DNA from: Massilia aurea
Lineage (GTDB): Bacteria > Pseudomonadota > Gammaproteobacteria > Burkholderiales > Burkholderiaceae_D
DNA length: 64,000 bases
Reading direction: 5' to 3'
Assembly (NCBI RefSeq): GCF_024753205.1
Contig: NZ_JANUGZ010000006.1
Location: 62,001 to 126,000, forward strand
The notes beneath the pieces were generated by a model, which was given only the letters and a program-made list of their open reading frames with translations, was not told where the DNA came from and ran no database searches. The translations under genes were made by a program, and so were the position numbers. Shown here piece after piece: positions 20,007 to 29,092 of the stretch (position 1 is the stretch's first letter; every line of letters begins with the position of its first letter).

Positions 20007-20378
20007 TCAGGTCAGTGCCTTGGGGTCGCGCAGCGCAGCGGCAATATAGTCGTCGAGCTCGGCGCGCCAGGCTTGCCACTCGCCCGCGGCGACGGCGTCG
20101 AACGCACGCAGCACGCGCAGCCGCTGTTCGAGCAGGCGCGCATGATGGCCCAGGCCGCGAAACCCGAAGGTCGCCGCTGAACCGGCCAGCGTGTGAAGCA
20201 TCGCCTGCAGCTCACCGGCCGGCCCCGCCGGGTCGAACCCGGGCGCACCGGCCGGTGCGAGCTCTTGCGACAACTGCGCCAGGCGCCCGAACGTGGATGG
20301 CAGGCGCGCCGCGAACTTGTCGTTCAGTTCGGCCAGGCGGGCGAAGAATTGCTGGTCAGCCGGCTGCGTCATGGTCAT
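20007..20378 (-). CDS. Free-standing Hpt (histidine phosphotransfer) domain protein
   Basis: A 123-residue helical protein with a single Hpt signature, LHTLAGSAATFGF; the His is the phospho-acceptor and the family Lys of HTLKGSA is Ala here. No kinase or receiver is fused, so it must accept phosphate from a separate hybrid kinase. The start ATG at 20378 is seven bases beyond the upp stop codon, with AAGG at the right distance, so it is probably translated from the upp mRNA. Possible partners in the window are the MHYT hybrid kinase and the REC-GGDEF-EAL protein, by inference only. Confidence 0.8.
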   Translation of the reverse strand: MTMTQPADQQFFARLAELNDKFAARLPSTFGRLAQLSQELAPAGAPGFDPAGPAGELQAMLHTLAGSAATFGFRGLGHHARLLEQRLRVLRAFDAVAAGEWQAWRAELDDYIAAALRDPKALT

Positions 20379-20385
20379 GCCGGCC

Positions 20386-21036
20386 TTACTTGGTGCCGAA
20401 GATACGGTCGCCCGCATCGCCCAGGCCCGGGATGATGTAGGCGTGTTCGTTCAGGTGCGAGTCGAGCGAGGCGACGTAGACCTTGACGTCCGGATGCGCG
20501 TCCTGCACCACCTGGATCCCTTCGGGCGCGGCAACCAGCGCCAGGAACAGGATCTGCTCGTCCGGCACGCCGCGCTTTTTCAGCACGTCGATTGCGTGCA
20601 CCGCCGAGTTGCCAGTGGCAATCATCGGATCGCACAGGATGAAGGTGCGATCGGTCGTGTCCGGCAAGCGGACCATGTACTCGACCGGCTCATGCGTCTC
20701 AGGATCGCGGAACACGCCGATGTGTCCGACGCGCGCCGATGGCACCAGCTCCAGCAGGCCATCGCTCATGCCGATACCGGCGCGCAGGATCGGCACCACG
20801 GCCAGCTTCTTGCCAGCGATCACTGGCGCATCGATGGTCACCAGCGGCGTGCGAATCTGGCGCGTCGTCAGCGGCAGGTCGCGCGTGATCTCGTACCCCA
20901 TCAGCAGCGTGATCTCGCGCAGCAGCTCGCGGAACGTGCGCGTCGACGTGTCGTGCTCGCGCATGTGCGACAGCTTGTGCAGGATCAGCGGGTGGTTCAG
21001 GATGAAGAGGTTCGGGAAGCGCGGATCTTGGTTCAT
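20386..21036 (-). CDS. upp: Uracil phosphoribosyltransferase
   Basis: Converts uracil and PRPP to UMP in pyrimidine salvage. 216 residues, normal length. PRPP-binding loop is DPMIATGNSAVHAI and the uracil site region is YIIPGLGDAGDRIFGT at the C terminus. The ATG at 21036 gives the family N terminus (MNQDPRFPNLFILNHPLILHKL reading across the start region); the frame extends upstream to 21297 without similarity. It is followed within 8 bases by the Hpt gene. Confidence 0.97.
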   Translation of the reverse strand: MNQDPRFPNLFILNHPLILHKLSHMREHDTSTRTFRELLREITLLMGYEITRDLPLTTRQIRTPLVTIDAPVIAGKKLAVVPILRAGIGMSDGLLELVPSARVGHIGVFRDPETHEPVEYMVRLPDTTDRTFILCDPMIATGNSAVHAIDVLKKRGVPDEQILFLALVAAPEGIQVVQDAHPDVKVYVASLDSHLNEHAYIIPGLGDAGDRIFGTK

Positions 21037-21545
21037 GGCGGGGTTCGACGCAGTCGATGAAGCTTGTAAGCCAGCATTATCACAGGCACAACGTGGTTTG
21101 TCCCGGCTCTGGCCGAAATAATTCCGGGTCGACGCTAGCAGAGCGCGGTGGCCGACCGTCTGCTGCGCCCTGCCCGTCAACGGTCCTGCGTCCATGTTGC
21201 GCTCACTGGATGACCCATGCAACCGGGTCAAGCCCGCGAATGTGTCAAGATGACACAAATCTGGTTGCATTAAAGCACTGAATTGCGCGATAAACATTTT
21301 CTACTCAGCAATAATCAGCGACAATACAGTGCTGACCGCCCACAATGGGCGGCGTTGGCGGCTGCTCGCGCGGTGCGCCCACCCGATCATTGCAGCCACG
21401 GGGTAAACGCACCGTACGTTGCTCATTGTGATGCAGTATGGAATTTTTCAGTGATAGACTCGTTCCTGGTTTGTTGCCCGGCACGGATAACAAGATGACA
21501 CCGGCATGGTTTGAACATGCCGCGAAACGAGAACCCTGACCGACC
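21037..21545. other. Intergenic region between upp and the PAS-GGDEF-EAL gene
   Basis: These 509 bases between divergent genes show no credible coding sequence. The middle part (about 21240-21340) is richer in A+T and should hold the upp promoter. A perfect 7-bp dyad, CCGCCCA-CAA-TGGGCGG (21336-21352), is present without a T tract and could be an operator or a hairpin in a leader. Confidence 0.4.
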
Positions 21546-23282
21546 ATGCTGACCCCTCCTTCCGCAGCGCCCCATTCGCCGACGGCGCACCTGCCGCCTG
21601 CGATGCTGCTCGACGGCCTGCTGGAAAGCGCGGGTGACGCCGTGTTCCGGGTCGCGCCCTGCGGGACGATCCGGGCTGCAGGCACCCGTGCCCAGCGCCT
21701 GCACGGTTATATGCCGGGCTGCTCATTGGTTTCACTGGTGCACGACGTCGACCAGGCAGCCTTGCGCCACGCACTGGACAGCGCCGCGACCGCGCAGGAA
21801 GCAGCGCTGGTCGAGGCACGTTTTCGCAGTGGCGAGCGTGACATCTGGTTCGAACTGCGCATTGCCCAGTTGACCACGGGCGACGATGCGCAAATCCTCG
21901 TGATCGGCCGCGACATGTCGGCGCAGCACGCGACCGAAGAGCGGCTGCGTCACATGGCGACCCACGATGCGCTGACCGAATTGCCGAACCGGCTGCTGCT
22001 GGCCGACCGCATCCGCGTCGTGATTTCGAACGCACGCCGGTCGGGCCAGGGTTTTTCGGTTGTCGCAGTCGGGATGGACGGGTTCAAGAAGGTCAACGAC
22101 GGCCTGGGTCACCCGCTGGGCGACGCCGTGCTGCAGATGGCCGCCACACGCCTGCGCCGGGTCTTGCGCGACAGCGATACGCTGGCGCGCGTCGGTGGCG
22201 ACGAATTCGTCGCCGTGTTACCAGGCACCTTCAGCGAGGCCCAGATCAAGCTCGTCACCGGGCGTCTGATGGCCACGCTGCAGTCGCCGTTCGAGACGGG
22301 TGGCCACACGATCTACCTGGGCGCGTCGATTGGCGTGACCGTGTATCCGGACCATGCCGAAGACGAAGTACGCCTGGTGACGCTGGCCGACGCCGCGCTG
22401 TCGCGCGCGAAGGAGACCGGCAAGGGCCGTGTGGTGCTCTACAGCCCGCGCGACCAGGGCCCGCCCGAGCATGACATCTCGCTCGAGGCGGCCATGTTCA
22501 AGGCCGTGCGCGAAGGCGAGTTCCTGCTCTACTACCAGCCGATCGTCGACGCCCGCACGAAGGTCATCGAAGGCTTCGAGACGCTGATGCGCTGGAAGCA
22601 CCCGACGCTTGGCATGGTGCCGCCGGTGCGCTTCATCCCGATTGCCGAAAACAATGGCCTGATCAACCTGCTGGGCGCCTGGGCGCTGAAGGCGGCCTGC
22701 ATGCAGATCCGCCAGTTCCAGGAAGTGGCGGGCCGCGAGCTGTATATCTCGGTCAACATCAGCCCGCGCCAGTTCCGCAGCGACCGGTTTCTGTCAGAGC
22801 TCGACGACGCGCTGACAATGTCCGGAGCCCAGGGTCACCAGCTGGTGCTGGAAATCACCGAGGGCACGCTGATGGTCGATCCGACCCATGCCGAAGCCGT
22901 CATGGAAAAAATGGTCGAGCGCAACGTGCGCATCGCGATCGACGATTTCGGCACCGGCTACTCGTCGCTGGCCTACCTGAAACGCTTCCCGATTTCGGTC
23001 CTCAAGATCGACCGCGCATTCGTCAAGGACCTGCCCGGCGCGCACAAGGACGCAGCCATCTGCAAGGTCGTGCTCGACCTGGCCCGCCACCTGAGCCTGG
23101 CCGTCGTGGCCGAAGGCGTCGAAACCGAAGACCAACTGGCCTGGCTGGACGAACAGGGTTGCCACTATGTCCAGGGTTACCTGACGGGCAAGCCGATGCC
23201 TGCCAACGTGGCCGTTACGGCCCTCAAGGAAAACCTTTATACCGCTCTTCTGCCGGCCGACACCCGGACAGGGAAACCATGA
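21546..23282 (+). CDS. PAS-GGDEF-EAL protein with defective GGDEF site, probable cyclic-di-GMP phosphodiesterase
   Basis: Soluble 578-residue protein: PAS-like domain (about 20-130), GGDEF (about 135-300), EAL (about 310-560). The signature GGDEF itself and the I-site RDSD five residues before it are kept. However, the metal-binding first Asp of the DxDxFKxxND stretch is Gly (VGMDGFKKVND), so cyclase activity is doubtful. The EAL domain looks functional: the motif reads EGFETLMRW (ETL variant), with NISPRQF, EITE, DDFGTGYSSLAYLK and EGVET present. The next gene, an HDOD protein, overlaps by ATGA, so the two are translationally coupled. Likely role is cyclic-di-GMP breakdown, with GTP binding possibly regulatory. 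Confidence 0.9.
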   Translation: MLTPPSAAPHSPTAHLPPAMLLDGLLESAGDAVFRVAPCGTIRAAGTRAQRLHGYMPGCSLVSLVHDVDQAALRHALDSAATAQEAALVEARFRSGERDIWFELRIAQLTTGDDAQILVIGRDMSAQHATEERLRHMATHDALTELPNRLLLADRIRVVISNARRSGQGFSVVAVGMDGFKKVNDGLGHPLGDAVLQMAATRLRRVLRDSDTLARVGGDEFVAVLPGTFSEAQIKLVTGRLMATLQSPFETGGHTIYLGASIGVTVYPDHAEDEVRLVTLADAALSRAKETGKGRVVLYSPRDQGPPEHDISLEAAMFKAVREGEFLLYYQPIVDARTKVIEGFETLMRWKHPTLGMVPPVRFIPIAENNGLINLLGAWALKAACMQIRQFQEVAGRELYISVNISPRQFRSDRFLSELDDALTMSGAQGHQLVLEITEGTLMVDPTHAEAVMEKMVERNVRIAIDDFGTGYSSLAYLKRFPISVLKIDRAFVKDLPGAHKDAAICKVVLDLARHLSLAVVAEGVETEDQLAWLDEQGCHYVQGYLTGKPMPANVAVTALKENLYTALLPADTRTGKP

Positions 23283-24772
23283 CCACACCAACCACCACCA
23301 CGCGCTCGGCGAAAGCGCAAGCCACTCTCGCCCTGCTGTGGGAACGCATTCGCCGCCAGGGTGACATGCCCGGCTTTACCAAGGCCATCAATGCCATCCT
23401 GGCGTCGATGCGCGGCGAGGACGAGCGCGACTTCTCGATGACGCAGACCGTGTTGTCCGACCCCGTGCTGACCCAGAAGGTCCTGCGCCTGGCCAACAGC
23501 AGCATGTACGCAGCGTTCGGCCAGCACGTCAACACGATTTCCCGGGCCGTGCTGGTGCTGGGCACCGAAAGCATCGGCCACCTGGCGCTGGGGCTGAAAC
23601 TGATTGAAGAGCTCGGGCGCAGCACGCCCGACACCGAGATCGCGCACATCGAGATGGAAAAAGCCGTGCTGGCCGGGATGGTGGCGCAGCAACTGGCCAC
23701 TGGCGCCCAGGTGCGCAATCCCGAAGAAGCCGTGGTGTGCTCGATCCTGCACTCGCTGGGCCGCATGATGATCACGTTCTACATGCCCGAACGCTGGGCC
23801 CTGATCCAGGCCGGGGCGGCGGGCGGCGACGACACGGCGGCGGCCCATGACGTGCTCGGCCTGCATCTCGAGGAACTGGGCCGCGCCACCGCCGCCCACT
23901 GGGGCCTACCCGGCAACCTGGTGGCCGGCATGCGCCGCGTCGAACCGGGCGAACGGGGCGAAGGCTTCGAGCACGATGACTGGCTGGCGGCGCTGGGCAC
24001 GATGTCCACCCGCGCCGCCGATGCATTGTGGGCGGACGACGCGGCCGGCGCCGACAAGGTGGCCGAACTGGCCGAGCAGTTCGCGCCGATGCTGGGCATC
24101 TCGCCGGCCGGCATCCTGGCCTCGATCGACCGGGCCCGGATCGAGGCGGCAGCCGATCTGTCGATCGCGCCGCTGGCCCGGCCGGCCGAGAAACGTGCGC
24201 GCCTGGCCGCGGCCACGCGCGAGCGCATCGCCGGCAACCAGATCCTGATGGGCGGCGTGGCCGACATGCGCGACGCGGGCCCGGACGCCACCGCCGGCCA
24301 GATGATGTCGCTGGCGCTGGAAACGATGCACGAGGGGCTGTCGTTCACCCGCTCGTTTGCCTTCCTGCGCAACCGGCGCGAGGGACGCTACGCGGCGCGT
24401 TTGGCGCTGGGCGAGAATGCCAAGGCGCTGCAGCCCGATCTGACCTTCGACGACGCCTACGAAGCAAACGTGTTCCACGCGGCGCTGGCGAGCGACCGCG
24501 TGATTTTCATCGAGAATGCGCACGACGCCAAGTTCGCGGCCAAGCTGCCGGACTGGTGGAAGGACACGCTGTCAGAGGCGCGCTGCTTCATCGTGATTCC
24601 GCTGTGCGCACACGGCCAGCCGGCCGGCTTCATTTATGGCGACTGGGATGGCACCTATCCACAGGTGATCCTGAGCCAGACGGAGTTTGCGCTGCTCAAC
24701 GACCTGCGCACGCTGGTCGTGCGCACGGTGGAGCGGCGCCACCAGCTCGACGCGAGCGCAACGCGCGCCTGA
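23279..24772 (+). CDS. HDOD-domain signalling protein with C-terminal GAF-like region
   Basis: 497 residues. An HDOD domain (about 10-215; FTKAINAILASM, SDPVLTQKVLRLANS, CSILHSLGRM) lacks the full catalytic HD-GYP residues and is expected to be a protein-interaction domain. The C-terminal part (about 330-490) resembles a GAF domain. The ATG at 23279 overlaps the stop of the PAS-GGDEF-EAL gene as ATGA, with a GGGA ribosome site; a longer frame from 23159 would be internal to that gene. HDOD proteins often accompany cyclic-di-GMP and two-component genes, and this coupling suggests joint action. Confidence 0.88.
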   Translation: MTTPTTTTRSAKAQATLALLWERIRRQGDMPGFTKAINAILASMRGEDERDFSMTQTVLSDPVLTQKVLRLANSSMYAAFGQHVNTISRAVLVLGTESIGHLALGLKLIEELGRSTPDTEIAHIEMEKAVLAGMVAQQLATGAQVRNPEEAVVCSILHSLGRMMITFYMPERWALIQAGAAGGDDTAAAHDVLGLHLEELGRATAAHWGLPGNLVAGMRRVEPGERGEGFEHDDWLAALGTMSTRAADALWADDAAGADKVAELAEQFAPMLGISPAGILASIDRARIEAAADLSIAPLARPAEKRARLAAATRERIAGNQILMGGVADMRDAGPDATAGQMMSLALETMHEGLSFTRSFAFLRNRREGRYAARLALGENAKALQPDLTFDDAYEANVFHAALASDRVIFIENAHDAKFAAKLPDWWKDTLSEARCFIVIPLCAHGQPAGFIYGDWDGTYPQVILSQTEFALLNDLRTLVVRTVERRHQLDASATRA

Positions 24773-24814
24773 GCAAACGGGGTTGGCCGTGCTGGCCATC
24801 CCGGCTGCGGACGG

Positions 24815-25909
24815 TTACGTCAGGCGGGGCGTGGCGACCTTCACGTCACCGCACTGCGCGCGGTGCATCAAGGCGTGATCGATCAGCACCAGCGCCAGCA
24901 TCGCTTCGGCAATCGGCGTTGCGCGGATGCCCACGCACGGGTCGTGGCGCCCGAAGGTTTCCACCAGCGCCGGATTGCCTTCCTTGTCGATCGAGCGGCG
25001 TGGCACGCGGATCGACGAGGTCGGCTTGATCGCCAGCGACACCGTGATGTCCTGCCCCGTTGAGATCCCGCCCAGCACCCCGCCGGCATGGTTGCCGACA
25101 AACCCTTCTTGCGTCAGCTCGTCGCCATGCTCGGAACCTCGCTGCGCGACCGAGGCAAAGCCGGCGCCGATTTCCACGCCCTTGACGGCATTGATACCCA
25201 TCATCGCGTAGGCGATGTCGGCGTCGAGCTTGTCGTAGATCGGCTGGCCCCAGCCCACCGGCACGCCACGTGCGATGACGTCGATGCGCGCGCCGATCGA
25301 GTCGCCATCGCGGCGCAACTGATCCATTGCATCTTCCATGCGCGCCAGCAGCGCGGCGTCGCCCGTGGCGGCAAAGAACGGATTGGCGTGCACGTGCTCC
25401 CAGCCGTCAAATGGCACGTCGATATCGCCCAGCGCGCGCATGCAGCCCAGGAACTCGGTGCCGTACTGCTCGCGCAACCATTTTCTGGCGACGGCGCCCG
25501 CGCCCACCACCGGCGCCGTCAGGCGCGCCGATGAACGCCCGCCCCCGCGCGGATCGCGCACGCCATATTTGTGCCAGTACGTATAGTCGGCGTGCCCGGG
25601 CCGGAAACTCTCGGCGATATTGCCGTAATCCTTGCTGCGCTGGTCTTCGTTGCGGATCAGCAGCGCGATCGGCGTGCCGGTCGTGACGCCCTGGTAGACG
25701 CCGGACAAGATCTCGACCCGGTCGGGCTCCTGGCGCTGCGTGACGTGGCGCGACGTGCCCGGCTTGCGACGGTCGAGGTCGGCCTGGATATCGGCTTCGG
25801 TCAGCGCCATGCCGGGTGGGCAGCCATCGATGACGCAACCGATCGCGGGACCGTGCGACTCGCCGAAAGTGGTAACGGAAAACAGCTTGCCAAATGTATT
25901 GCCGGACAT
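24815..25909 (-). CDS. aroC: Chorismate synthase
   Basis: Last step of the shikimate pathway: EPSP to chorismate, FMN-dependent. 364 residues, normal length. Signature blocks are TFGESHGPAIG near the N terminus, RPGHADYTYWHKYG in the middle followed by RDPRGGGRSSAR, and VGIRATPIAEAMLA near the C terminus. It stands alone between two plus-strand cyclic-di-GMP genes. Confidence 0.97.
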   Translation of the reverse strand: MSGNTFGKLFSVTTFGESHGPAIGCVIDGCPPGMALTEADIQADLDRRKPGTSRHVTQRQEPDRVEILSGVYQGVTTGTPIALLIRNEDQRSKDYGNIAESFRPGHADYTYWHKYGVRDPRGGGRSSARLTAPVVGAGAVARKWLREQYGTEFLGCMRALGDIDVPFDGWEHVHANPFFAATGDAALLARMEDAMDQLRRDGDSIGARIDVIARGVPVGWGQPIYDKLDADIAYAMMGINAVKGVEIGAGFASVAQRGSEHGDELTQEGFVGNHAGGVLGGISTGQDITVSLAIKPTSSIRVPRRSIDKEGNPALVETFGRHDPCVGIRATPIAEAMLALVLIDHALMHRAQCGDVKVATPRLT

Positions 25910-26125
25910 GGATATGAAGGGGTGCGGTTTGATCGAAAAGGCATTCTAACAGGCCATCCGGCAAGCAGAAACCGACAATCTGCAATCGACCCTCGCCAAA
26001 ATGTTTCTATCAGGCTATATTTAACAAGATATATTCTCTGTTGAATAACTGCTGGTTTCCTTTCCTATTTACAAATGCCTATATACTTGACGTATACATG
26101 CCAAGCCTCCCTGGAGACGTAGCAC

Positions 26126-28426
26126 ATGCCAGCTTCGACGCCGCCCGCCGACCCACTGCAGGATGACCCCATGACGGATGACCTCGTATTTGCCGACGAA
26201 GTCGATGCAACCGTCACTACACGGCCACCGTGGCGCATCCTGGTCGTCGACGACGATGCCGATGTCCATTCGACGACCACCTTCGCACTGGATAATGTCG
26301 TCATGCAGGGGCGGCCGCTGGCGTTCCTGCACGCCTACTCGGCCGCCGAGGCGTTTGCGCTGCTGGGCCGGGAAAACGATATTGCCGTGATTCTGCTGGA
26401 CGTCGTGATGGAGCGCGCCGACGCCGGCCTGCAACTGGTGCGCCGCATTCGCGAAGAGCTGGACCTGCATGACGTGCGCATCATCCTGCGTACCGGCCAG
26501 CCTGGCTATGCGCCCGAAATGGAGGCGATCCGCGGCTATGACATCAACGATTACCGCACCAAGTCCGAACTGACCCGCACCAAGCTCTATACGGCAGTGG
26601 CAGCTGCCATCCGCTCGTACGAGCAACTCTGCGCGCTCGAAGCCAACCGGGTCGGGATGGAGCACATTGTCGCTGCCTGCGCGCAGCTGCTGGCCCTTCA
26701 CGGCGTGCGTGACGTGGCATATGGGATCCTGGCCCAGGCCGCCGGACTGGTCGGGCAGCCGGTCGACGGCGTGCTCTGCACGCGGGAGTTCAGCGATGGC
26801 ACTGGCGCAGTCGGCGCGCTGTGCGTGGTGGCCGCCTGCGGCGACAGCCGTGACCTCGACGGCTGCGAGCTCGGCGCCCAATACGACGATCCGCACGTGA
26901 CCCGGCTCGCACTGGCCGCCGAGCGCACGCTCGTGCAGCGCGGCTGCACGACCGACGACGGCATGCTGACCTTGTTCTTCCCCGGCAAGGCCGGACGCGA
27001 TTTCGTGGCCTGCATGCCGCTCGAACGCCCGATCAGCGACGTCGAGACGCGCCTGCTGAAGGTCTTTTGCGGCATGGTGGCTGTCAGCCTGGACAATTGC
27101 GAACTGGTCACCGACCTGAACAAGTCGGCGTTCCACGATCCGCTCACCGGCCTGCCCAACCGCACGCGCATGATCGAGCTGATCGACGCCACGCTGGCCA
27201 CGGGCGCCGACAACGACGCCGTGCTGGCGCTGGTCGACATCGACCACTTCGCCGAAACCAATGACGCACTCGGGCACCGCTTCGGCGACCTGCTGCTGGC
27301 CGCCGTCGCCAGGCGCCTGTGCACGCGCCTGGCGTCCCCAGTCGCGCCCGGTCTCGCACCGACGCTGCATATCGGCCGCATCGGCGGCGACATCTTTTGC
27401 GTGCTGGGCGGTGCCGAGCTGGTCCAGCCGGCCGCGCTGCAGACGTTGTTTCTCGACGCATTCCACATCGATGGCCAGGACGTCCAGGTGTCGTCCACGC
27501 TCGGTCTCGTTTGCCTCCGCGAGCACGATGGCAGCGGCGCCGATGCCCTCAAGGACGGCGACATCGCACTCAAGCGCGCCAAGCTGCAGCAGCGCGCCGG
27601 CCATTGTTATTTTTCGCGCAGCATGGGCGTCGAGATTCGCGAGCGGGTGCGCATGATGCATGCGCTGCGCAGCGGCTTCCAGCGCGGCGAACTGTTCCTG
27701 GATTACCAGCCGCAGATCGACCTGACCACCAACCGCGCCATCGGCGCCGAAGCGCTGCTGCGCTGGCGCCAGCAGGATGGCAAGCTGGTCCCACCCGACC
27801 GCTTCATCCCGATTGCCGAATACTCGGGCCTGATCGTGGAGATCGGCGAATGGGTGCTGCGCGAAGCCTGCGCGGAGCTGCTGCGCCTGCGCGCCGCCGG
27901 CCACACGGCATTTACCATGTCGGTCAATGTCTCGCAGGTACAGCTGCGGCATCCGCACTTTCTCGACATGCTGCGCCGCGCGCTTGCCGATACGGGCGCA
28001 CCGCCCGACTTCATCGAACTGGAGATCACGGAATCGATGGCCATGGAAGAGCCGGCCGCGCTCGTCGAAAAACTCGCGCACGTCAAGCGCACCGGCGTGT
28101 CGATCGCGATCGACGATTTCGGCACCGGGTTTTCATCGCTGTCGCACCTGCAGCGGCTGCAGGTGGACCGGCTCAAGATCGACCGCACGTTCGTCACCGA
28201 GATTACCGGCTCGGCGCGCGGCAGCAGCATCGCGCAGATGGTGGTGCAGCTGGGCCGCAACCTGGGCTTGTCGGTGATTGCAGAAGGGGTGGAAGACGAG
28301 CGCCAGGCGCAGATCCTGCGCGAACTCGGTTGTCCGCTGGCCCAGGGCTACCTGTATTCGCGGCCGCTGTCGCCAGAAAACCTGCTGGCCTGGCTGGCCG
28401 ACAGACCGGTCACGCGCGCGGCGTGA
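26126..28426 (+). CDS. Response regulator REC-DUF3369-GGDEF-EAL, probable phosphodiesterase
   Basis: 766 residues. Receiver domain (about 37-160) with VVDDDADVH and the phospho-acceptor Asp in ILLDVVME, then a DUF3369 (GAF-like) segment (about 180-325), GGDEF (about 330-500) and EAL (about 510-755). The GGDEF signature is degraded to GGDIF and the I-site RxxD is missing, so cyclase activity is unlikely, although DIDHF is kept. The EAL side is intact: GAEALLRW, VNVSQVQL, EITES, DDFGTGFSSLSHL, EGVED. ATG at 26126 has GGAG nine bases upstream. Phosphorylation of REC probably controls the EAL activity. No histidine kinase is adjacent. Confidence 0.92.
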   Translation: MPASTPPADPLQDDPMTDDLVFADEVDATVTTRPPWRILVVDDDADVHSTTTFALDNVVMQGRPLAFLHAYSAAEAFALLGRENDIAVILLDVVMERADAGLQLVRRIREELDLHDVRIILRTGQPGYAPEMEAIRGYDINDYRTKSELTRTKLYTAVAAAIRSYEQLCALEANRVGMEHIVAACAQLLALHGVRDVAYGILAQAAGLVGQPVDGVLCTREFSDGTGAVGALCVVAACGDSRDLDGCELGAQYDDPHVTRLALAAERTLVQRGCTTDDGMLTLFFPGKAGRDFVACMPLERPISDVETRLLKVFCGMVAVSLDNCELVTDLNKSAFHDPLTGLPNRTRMIELIDATLATGADNDAVLALVDIDHFAETNDALGHRFGDLLLAAVARRLCTRLASPVAPGLAPTLHIGRIGGDIFCVLGGAELVQPAALQTLFLDAFHIDGQDVQVSSTLGLVCLREHDGSGADALKDGDIALKRAKLQQRAGHCYFSRSMGVEIRERVRMMHALRSGFQRGELFLDYQPQIDLTTNRAIGAEALLRWRQQDGKLVPPDRFIPIAEYSGLIVEIGEWVLREACAELLRLRAAGHTAFTMSVNVSQVQLRHPHFLDMLRRALADTGAPPDFIELEITESMAMEEPAALVEKLAHVKRTGVSIAIDDFGTGFSSLSHLQRLQVDRLKIDRTFVTEITGSARGSSIAQMVVQLGRNLGLSVIAEGVEDERQAQILRELGCPLAQGYLYSRPLSPENLLAWLADRPVTRAA

Positions 28427-28429
28427 CCG
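28405..28429. terminator. Strong hairpin between convergent genes (possible terminator)
   Basis: ACCGGTCACGC-GCG-GCGTGACCGGT forms an 11-bp perfect stem with a 3-base loop, overlapping the stop codon of the REC-EAL gene and ending nine bases before the CBS gene stop. There is no T tract, so termination is uncertain. Confidence 0.4.
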
Positions 28430-28438
28430 GTGACATGG

Positions 28439-28891
28439 TCAGTCCGGCGCGTTCTGCTCGGCTGGCCAGTCGCGGATATAGGCCTTGAGCATGCGGTTCT
28501 CAAAACTTTGCGCTTCCAGCACGGCGCGCGCCACGTCGTAGAACGAGATCACGCCCAGCAGCGTGCGTGCATCCATCACGGGCAGGTAGCGCGCATGCTT
28601 TTCCAGCATGATGCGGCGTACCTCGTTGACTTCAGTCTCCGGCGTGACGGTGATCGGGCTGTCGCCCATGTGACGACGCACCGTGCCGGCGCCCACCGCG
28701 CCGCCATTGGCGTGCAGCGTCTTGAGCACTTCGCGGAACGTCAGCATGCCCACCAGATCGCCGTATTCCATGACGACGAGTGAGCCGATATCGTTCTCGG
28801 ACATCGTGGTTACGGCCTCGACCAGGGGCTGGTCAGGCGTCACGGTGTACAGGATATTGCCCTTCACTTGCAGGATTTCCGAAACTTTCAT
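28439..28891 (-). CDS. Twin CBS-domain protein
   Basis: 150-residue cytoplasmic protein made of two CBS repeats (about 1-60 and 70-135; TVTPDQPLVEAVTTMSENDI, then ITVTPETEVNEVRRIM). CBS pairs bind adenine nucleotides and act as energy-sensing modules. Stand-alone pairs of this kind have no assigned enzyme. ATG at 28891 gives the common start MKVSEIL; the frame continues to 28945 without similarity. Confidence 0.88.
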   Translation of the reverse strand: MKVSEILQVKGNILYTVTPDQPLVEAVTTMSENDIGSLVVMEYGDLVGMLTFREVLKTLHANGGAVGAGTVRRHMGDSPITVTPETEVNEVRRIMLEKHARYLPVMDARTLLGVISFYDVARAVLEAQSFENRMLKAYIRDWPAEQNAPD

Positions 28892-29092
28892 GCTGGCCAC
28901 CCCCGCGCGGTCAATACTGCTGTTGGATAAATTTGTATAAGGCATAACGCCGACTGTAGCCTATGCCCGGTAAAAAATCCAGCATTGCGCCACCTCAAGG
29001 TGCGGGCACGGCCGCAGAATGGTGCAGTGCAGATTGCGCAAACGGCCAACGCTGCTAGGATGGCGCTCTTCCATCCAGACAGGCTATCTGAC

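Noticed and set aside
26069..28081. 670-codon frame antisense to the REC-EAL gene
   Set aside because: Antisense shadow in a high-GC gene; no recognisable domain.
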